A stretch of DNA of 64,000 bases. It comes from Mercenaria mercenaria. Lineage: Eukaryota; Mollusca; Bivalvia; Venerida; Veneridae. The notes beneath the pieces were generated by a model. It had not been told where the DNA came from. It worked only from the letters and a program-made list of their open reading frames with translations, and did not search any database. This document shows, one piece after another, positions 58,563 to 64,000 of this stretch; positions within the stretch are counted from its first letter, which is position 1, and the number at the start of each line of letters is the position of its first letter. Both the position numbers and the translations under genes were made by a program. Where the stretch lies: positions 92,272,001-92,336,000 of the forward strand of contig NC_069362.1 in assembly GCF_021730395.1 (NCBI RefSeq), in the 5' to 3' direction.

Positions 58563-60410
58563 AAAAGCCAAAATATTTATGATGAAAGTGGTTACGAAAT
58601 ACGCTTTCTCAACAATTTAAACAGTAACAAGAGCCCAACAATATACAAATAAATATTTCTGAGGTATACTGGTATCTATATGATTTATTTTAAATATTTC
58701 ACTTTTTACAAAATGTTCCCACAATATTGAACAAAAACCTTAAATAGTTTGTTTTTTTGTGTATTGTGGCATTATTCTGCAAGATCCAGATTTATACTAT
58801 AAAACAAGATATCATTCTAAAGGTCTCCAAGGGTGGAAGTTATTTTTTAAGATGGTATCCTATAAGTTTAATATTCAACTGATTCACAGTCAAAATTGAT
58901 ATTAAAAAGAATGGTTTCAGATTTCAATGGAAAACATCCTTTTGACAATAAAATTCAGAAGTGAGCAAAATATTTTGAAAATTTAAAAAGTTCCTACTGT
59001 CTTCTTAACAATATATAACATCAATGGTATTAGGTAAGAGAATTAATAAACAAAAAAACCTTGGATCAAACAGCATTATGATCTTCCTGATCCATTATTA
59101 TGCCTGTTTCTCGTCGATTCGAGCTTTCTCATCGATTCGAGCCCTTGTGTTATAGTAAAATTCATGCTCATGTAGCATGTTCTTCCATCAGAAACTTGTG
59201 TCATTTACATTTTAAAATGCCTTGGAAAATATTAGTCATGAAACCACTGAAAAATTGATTAAATACCTATTTTAATTTTTGCATCTAAAACTGCTTATTT
59301 CAAAAGGAAATTACATAGTGGGTAATACTGTGAGCCAAAATTTTAAATTAAAAGCATCCTGAGCATATTTCGACTGTTGTAACGAGTGAACAAGAAGTCA
59401 ATCTTGATAGAAATTTGCTTTATGGAAATAGAATATGCAAAAATAAACATTTTATGACCTTCCAAACAGAGGGCTCGAATTGATGAGAAAATTTTAAAAT
59501 GATGTAGAGTTTCACCTTCTTCAGTCTCGTGCAAAAAAAATACATATAAAAGATGATAACATTGTAATTCTTATTGCCATTGTTAAATGCAAATATTTTT
59601 GTAACAAAAAACAAAAATTATTTAATTGAACAGGTTTACAAAAATTTGCACACCTCTAAAAGATTTAAGAGGCTCGAATCAAGGAGAAAGCAGCATAATC
59701 AAAGGGAAGTAACCAGATTATTTTCAAGAAACAGAGCTATGGTCAATTTGTACCATTTAATTTAGTTAATGGAAGTTGTTTTATGGAATATATTCTTGCT
59801 ACACCAGTAGAAATCGGACTTTTCTCCTTTAAAAATCAGTTTGCATTGCAGCATAAATACTATTATGCTCAGATCTAAAACTATCTTGATGACACTAGGC
59901 GAAAATATAATGCCTCTTGCATATGAACAAACACTACAAAAAAACCTACTTAAATATGATGTTTAAAACTTTGTAAAAAAATACCTGGTATAAATTTGGC
60001 AATAAACTGATCTAAATTTAGATTTTGCAATGTAAAAAAAGGTAAACAGTTTACCTGTCATATAAACTGCCTACTCTGATATGACATTCAACTACTGTAC
60101 AGTGGACTAATAAGTACATTTTACTGCATTTTACAACATCTGTCCCAAGTTCTAACCAGAACGAAGTAGCTAAACCTGTTTGGACAGCAATTTTCAATAC
60201 AAACAAGTTCCCTGTCTTCTTGATTTTTTTTCTTTTATGAAACAAAGCAGACCTGAATTGGACATCATATATACATTCTTTGAATCTGAGTTTATACTAG
60301 ACAGGCCAAACAATAGTAAGCAGCTAGCCCAGGCAGTGCCAAAAGTGGTCACTTAAGCCTGGCTGAAACTAGAACAAAATGCCAATGTGGGAAGTTAGCT
60401 GATTACCTGC
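58563..60410. other. Gene-free stretch
   Basis: AT-rich, no exon or repeat with clear ends. Overlapping 60-65-codon frames near 59343-59765 show no domain. Confidence 0.5.
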
Positions 60411-61333
60411 TTAAGGATGTATGAGCGTTTTTTTCAGGATATCCACCATTTTGAAAAATGTTTCTTCGATATTGCTTTCTAACGAAAGTTTTGTCAAAAA
60501 TTAATGCTAAATAATTAAAATATGGCTAATAATGTACCATTTAACCAAATATATTATGCTTTTTGCGAAAAAAAAATTTTCACCCTTATTTTTGGCTGGC
60601 ATTTGCCTAAAATTGACGTAAGATTTACAATGGGGTAGGGGCAGGTAATTTCAAATATCTATTAAAGTAGATCAGGTTTGGTTTTGATATTTTTCTGACT
60701 GATACATGTAATGTTAAGCTATAAATAAAATAAAAGTTTTCAAGATAGCACTTTATATTATCTAGAAAATATAAATTAAAACAAAAAGAACAAAAAATAT
60801 CAAAATTCACCACTTTTTTACAGGTTTTTCTTAATAAATCTCTTAGATGCACGGTGACCCCAACTTTTTTTCTTTCCATTTTGAAGCATTTTTTTTGTGT
60901 GTCATTAATGCTGCAAAATATTTTGAAAATCTTAAAGTCAGAATTTTTTTTGTAGATCTAAATACGTTTTTTCCATTGAAAATAAAGTGGGTGGGTAATT
61001 ATGTCAACATGTAAAAATTAAAGAGATTTGTTAGTGACATTTATGCTTATATAATACAGACATCGCCATATATTCATATTAACCTGAAGACTTGAAATCC
61101 CTATAAGATTAAGTAGGATATTATATGTTTTATAAAGTACCAACATTTTTTCAATTTTACAAAATTTCAGAAATGCGTAAACAGTGGGTGTAGAAAAAAC
61201 CCTATAAAATTAAAACAAGTTCCGTGACCTATGTTTGTTCTGCTCTTGTTTGTCTTAGAAACTAATGTTCTTCAAGCTCACAGGGTATGAAAAAATTCTT
61301 AACGTTAGAAAAAATTCGCTCGTACATCCTTAA
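60411..61333. mobile_element. 0.92-kb element with TTAAGGATGTAYGAGCG ends
   Basis: It starts 'ttaaggatgtatgagcg' and ends 'cgctcgtacatccttaa', about 17-bp inverted ends bounded by TTAA. This is compatible with piggyBac-like TTAA targeting. The interior has a lysine-rich 84-codon minus frame with no domain. Non-autonomous. Confidence 0.8.
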
Positions 61334-61403
61334 AGCAAGTGGCTGCATTATCTCAAAGGCTAAGGCAAGTTTAACTGTGTTTAAGTTAGCACTAACTCTA
61401 GTT

Positions 61404-61616
61404 TTAACCCTTACCCTGCTAAATATCTAAAATGGACCGGTCCATCATTCAATTTGGGCCATACCACTTATTATTCAAAGGGGTGTTCACTGAAAAATTA
61501 CTGACTGAATAGCGAACAGTGCAGACCATGATCAGACTGCACAGATGTGCAGGCTGATCTTGGTCTGCACTGGTCGCAAAGGCAGAATCACTTGCCGCCA
61601 GCAGGCTAAGGGTTAA
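61404..61616 (-). mobile_element. TTAA-flanked MITE (piggyBac-type)
   Basis: TTAA-CCCTTACCCTGC to GCAGGCTAAGGG-TTAA with the family hairpin in the middle. One of the two best preserved copies. It lies 70 bp from the preceding element. Confidence 0.9.
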
Positions 61617-64000
61617 AGTATTCAAAATGTCTTGCAAAAGCAAGCTCTAGACCTGAAAATGCCCTTTACTAGGAAAACCTGACTCCACATACTAATGAAG
61701 AAAACAAACATATCACTGCAGGTCAAAATCTGCACTACAGTTTATAACATCACAGATACTAAACCTTTACATCCAAGATCTACTGAAAGTACACATTATA
61801 GCACTATAAATATCTACTGGGTATGTAGCACATGTCAATTATTCTCACAATGACAAATACAAATATAACACTAAAGAGAAAAAAGTTCATATGAAGAATC
61901 AACCACAGCACATTTGCACATTCATTCTTTTGGCGACTGTGAACAGTGCTCTGAACTTTAAAATGTTAAAACTGGTGCCAAAGGATTGAATACTTCTAAT
62001 CTGTAAACTGGACATTCATTAATCATCCAATTTTTCTCTACACCCAATTTATTTGAAGTAGCATGCATACGTTCCAAACATCTTGGAGCACAGTTCAACA
62101 TTATTCCTCTGGTACAGTACCGTAAATTAGGTATTTTTGTGGAGTCAAAATTCTGCCAATTCTCAATATTGAACACATTCTAATGGTTTAAAATATGTGA
62201 AAACATATCAACACCAAAAATATCTAATGCCTTGTAAAATGTTTTCTAATAATTCCCGATTATGGCAGTTCTGCAAGGTTGGGGACCAAATTTTTTTCTA
62301 CAATGCAGAATTTAATCACTGATAAACCCTGTTTGTTTTTAATTTTCAGAATATACTAAGAAAATTCAGCAAATAAAAAAGATAGGGTTGTGTGTCTGAT
62401 TTTTTGCTCTGAAAATTTTGGACCTCACACAAGTTTTCATAATTTTTTAACCAATAGAAATTTTTCTACAATGTAGATTTTTATGAAACTTCTGAAAGTT
62501 GTAAACAAACATATGGTCTGTAATATGGTGAAATACAATGTACATGTCCATGTACTTCTTTTTTGAGATATCATCCCATGATTGAAGAGATCCGCACTTC
62601 ACATAATGATTCTTAAAACTTTATTTGAAATCGTTTGAGTATCATATTTTATCTTTAGAAAGATGCCATTTTTATAAATTTACTCAAAGGTTGCCAAAAT
62701 TTCATAAAACTCATTTTCATTTCCGTATACAGAGTCCATGCTCTATTCTATGTTACCAGGATAAATGACTTCACATCATTACATGTACTTCCAGCTTATC
62801 AAATATGCAGAACTACCTTCACATCAGGTATTTCATTCTTCATGAATTTGAATCTAAACTCCACTACAATACTTGTATTTGAGGTAAGAGTAAACTGTAC
62901 CTAAATGTCATAAAAATGTGTGCTACATAAATTTGTCATTGTTTACAAGATTTTCTGTTCAATTCTTCAAAGTTTTAGGATAACTATTCAAATGAACTTT
63001 TATATTTCTGAGGAAATGGCAGACACAATGATAGCCAAAAAATTGCGTCATATATTTCTGATTTTACGGCATAATTTATGTTCTATGAATTTTTAACTTC
63101 TCAGAAAAACATAGCAGAAGTACATAATTCACTTTCTCACAGTGGGGTTTACAAATTTAGCACAATAGATAACAAGCATTTAATGATAAATAAACATAGA
63201 TATCACTATAATTATGTGCATCAATCAATAAAGAAAAGCACACAAAAATGGGGAAGCACAGATATAAACCAAAGCAATTTTTGCACGATTTATCTTAGAA
63301 AACCTTTCTAAAGTCTTCTTTGATATTACAAGAATACTTTTTTTGTGTGAATTTTCCATGTAAAATTCATGTCATGATTATTATACAATATGAACTGAAT
63401 TTCAACAGTTTTAGCATTTACTCACCTGTAAGTTTCAATATTCAGACATGCATATAGATTTACTATAAAATCATTTAATTTTGTGGGCAAGAAATTCTGT
63501 GAGTTTACTCAAAATAGCCATTGTGTGGGGATATGAATTTGCTGATTTCAACTTTTGAACCAGAAATGAACTGGAAGTTTTCTTCTTTCTTGTGATTAAA
63601 TTTTGTGGACTGACTCAACAATGAAAATTTGTCCCTCATAAACAATAATAATTTCACAGCATTTATCACTACTACCAGTATTTTTTAAAATATGTTATGA
63701 TGTTTCAAACTTTTAAAACTACTTTGCATACAGTAAAAACTCCCCTTGACAAAAAATATCTGCCATTTACAAATGATTGTGTGCTTTTTAAAACACATTT
63801 AAATTAAATTTCTACAAATACAATGACCTTATTTTCTTTTCTGACAAGACCAATTACATAGTAGCTGAACCTCTCTTAAGAAAATATCCTCACTCTTCCA
63901 AGTGAAGTTGTTACTGTGTTTTTGCAATAGAGCTGACACTGTATATGTATCAAGTCTAACTTTCTGTGTTTGACAAATTCACAAAAGATGGCATTTTTAA
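61617..64000. other. Gene-free stretch
   Basis: AT-rich. The part around 62220-62720 ('gatagggttgtgtgtctgat' flanked by 'tttttctacaatg' twice) looks like an old dispersed repeat, but I cannot fix its ends. No coding exon seen. Confidence 0.45.

Noticed and set aside
62220-62720. Possible dispersed repeat with two 'tttttctacaatg' segments
   Set aside because: The boundaries cannot be set and there is no second copy in the window.

Overview
This is AT-rich animal nuclear DNA, almost certainly from a bivalve mollusc. It holds two intron-rich housekeeping genes with metazoan splice sites in a dense set of bivalve-type repeats: tRNA-headed SINEs, TTAA-flanked MITEs, and elements whose core is a tandem array rich in AGGTCA half-sites. 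No prokaryotic gene organisation is present. Gene assignments rest on reading the exons directly; repeat family names are inferences from ends and architecture.

Two genes lie head to head around 41.3-41.6 kb, with 310 bp between start codons. On the minus strand, an SR-family splicing factor of the SRSF3/SRSF7 type runs from 41266 to at least 21615. Three exons encode one RRM and eight small exons encode an arginine/serine-rich tail. Every internal exon is a multiple of three, and every junction falls after the second base of a codon, nearly always arginine (AG|G or AG|A). The terminal exon is not firmly identified; a weak candidate lies at 10466-10540. On the plus strand, TOMM22 (mitochondrial import receptor subunit TOM22) has three coding exons at 41577-41621, 46234-46476 and 55447-55551, giving a 130-residue protein with one membrane segment.

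Region by region: 0-11 kb has no recognisable gene and carries old degenerate repeats. 11-21 kb is repeat-rich: a TTAA MITE, a foldback MITE, a tandem-array element, a tRNA-derived SINE, a second array element and a 3.16-kb element with about 470-bp inverted ends. 21.6-41.3 kb is the SR gene, with MITEs, SINEs and array elements in its introns. 41.6-55.6 kb is TOMM22; its second intron holds an 8.2-kb stack of array elements inserted into one another. 55.9-64 kb is gene-free apart from another complete array element and two TTAA elements.

The most notable signals are these. (1) The RS tail is built from frame-neutral cassette exons coded largely with AGGTCA-like hexamers, the same hexamer that dominates the surrounding mobile elements. 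(2) A palindromic MITE ends 17 nt from the 3' splice site of exon 10, and a sister copy lies on the other side of exon 9. (3) The array elements spread composite nuclear-receptor sites, including three perfect 15-bp estrogen-response-element palindromes. (4) Several unrelated-looking elements share similar termini, and the array family repeatedly inserts into its own T/A-runs, which suggests one common mobilisation machinery not encoded here.
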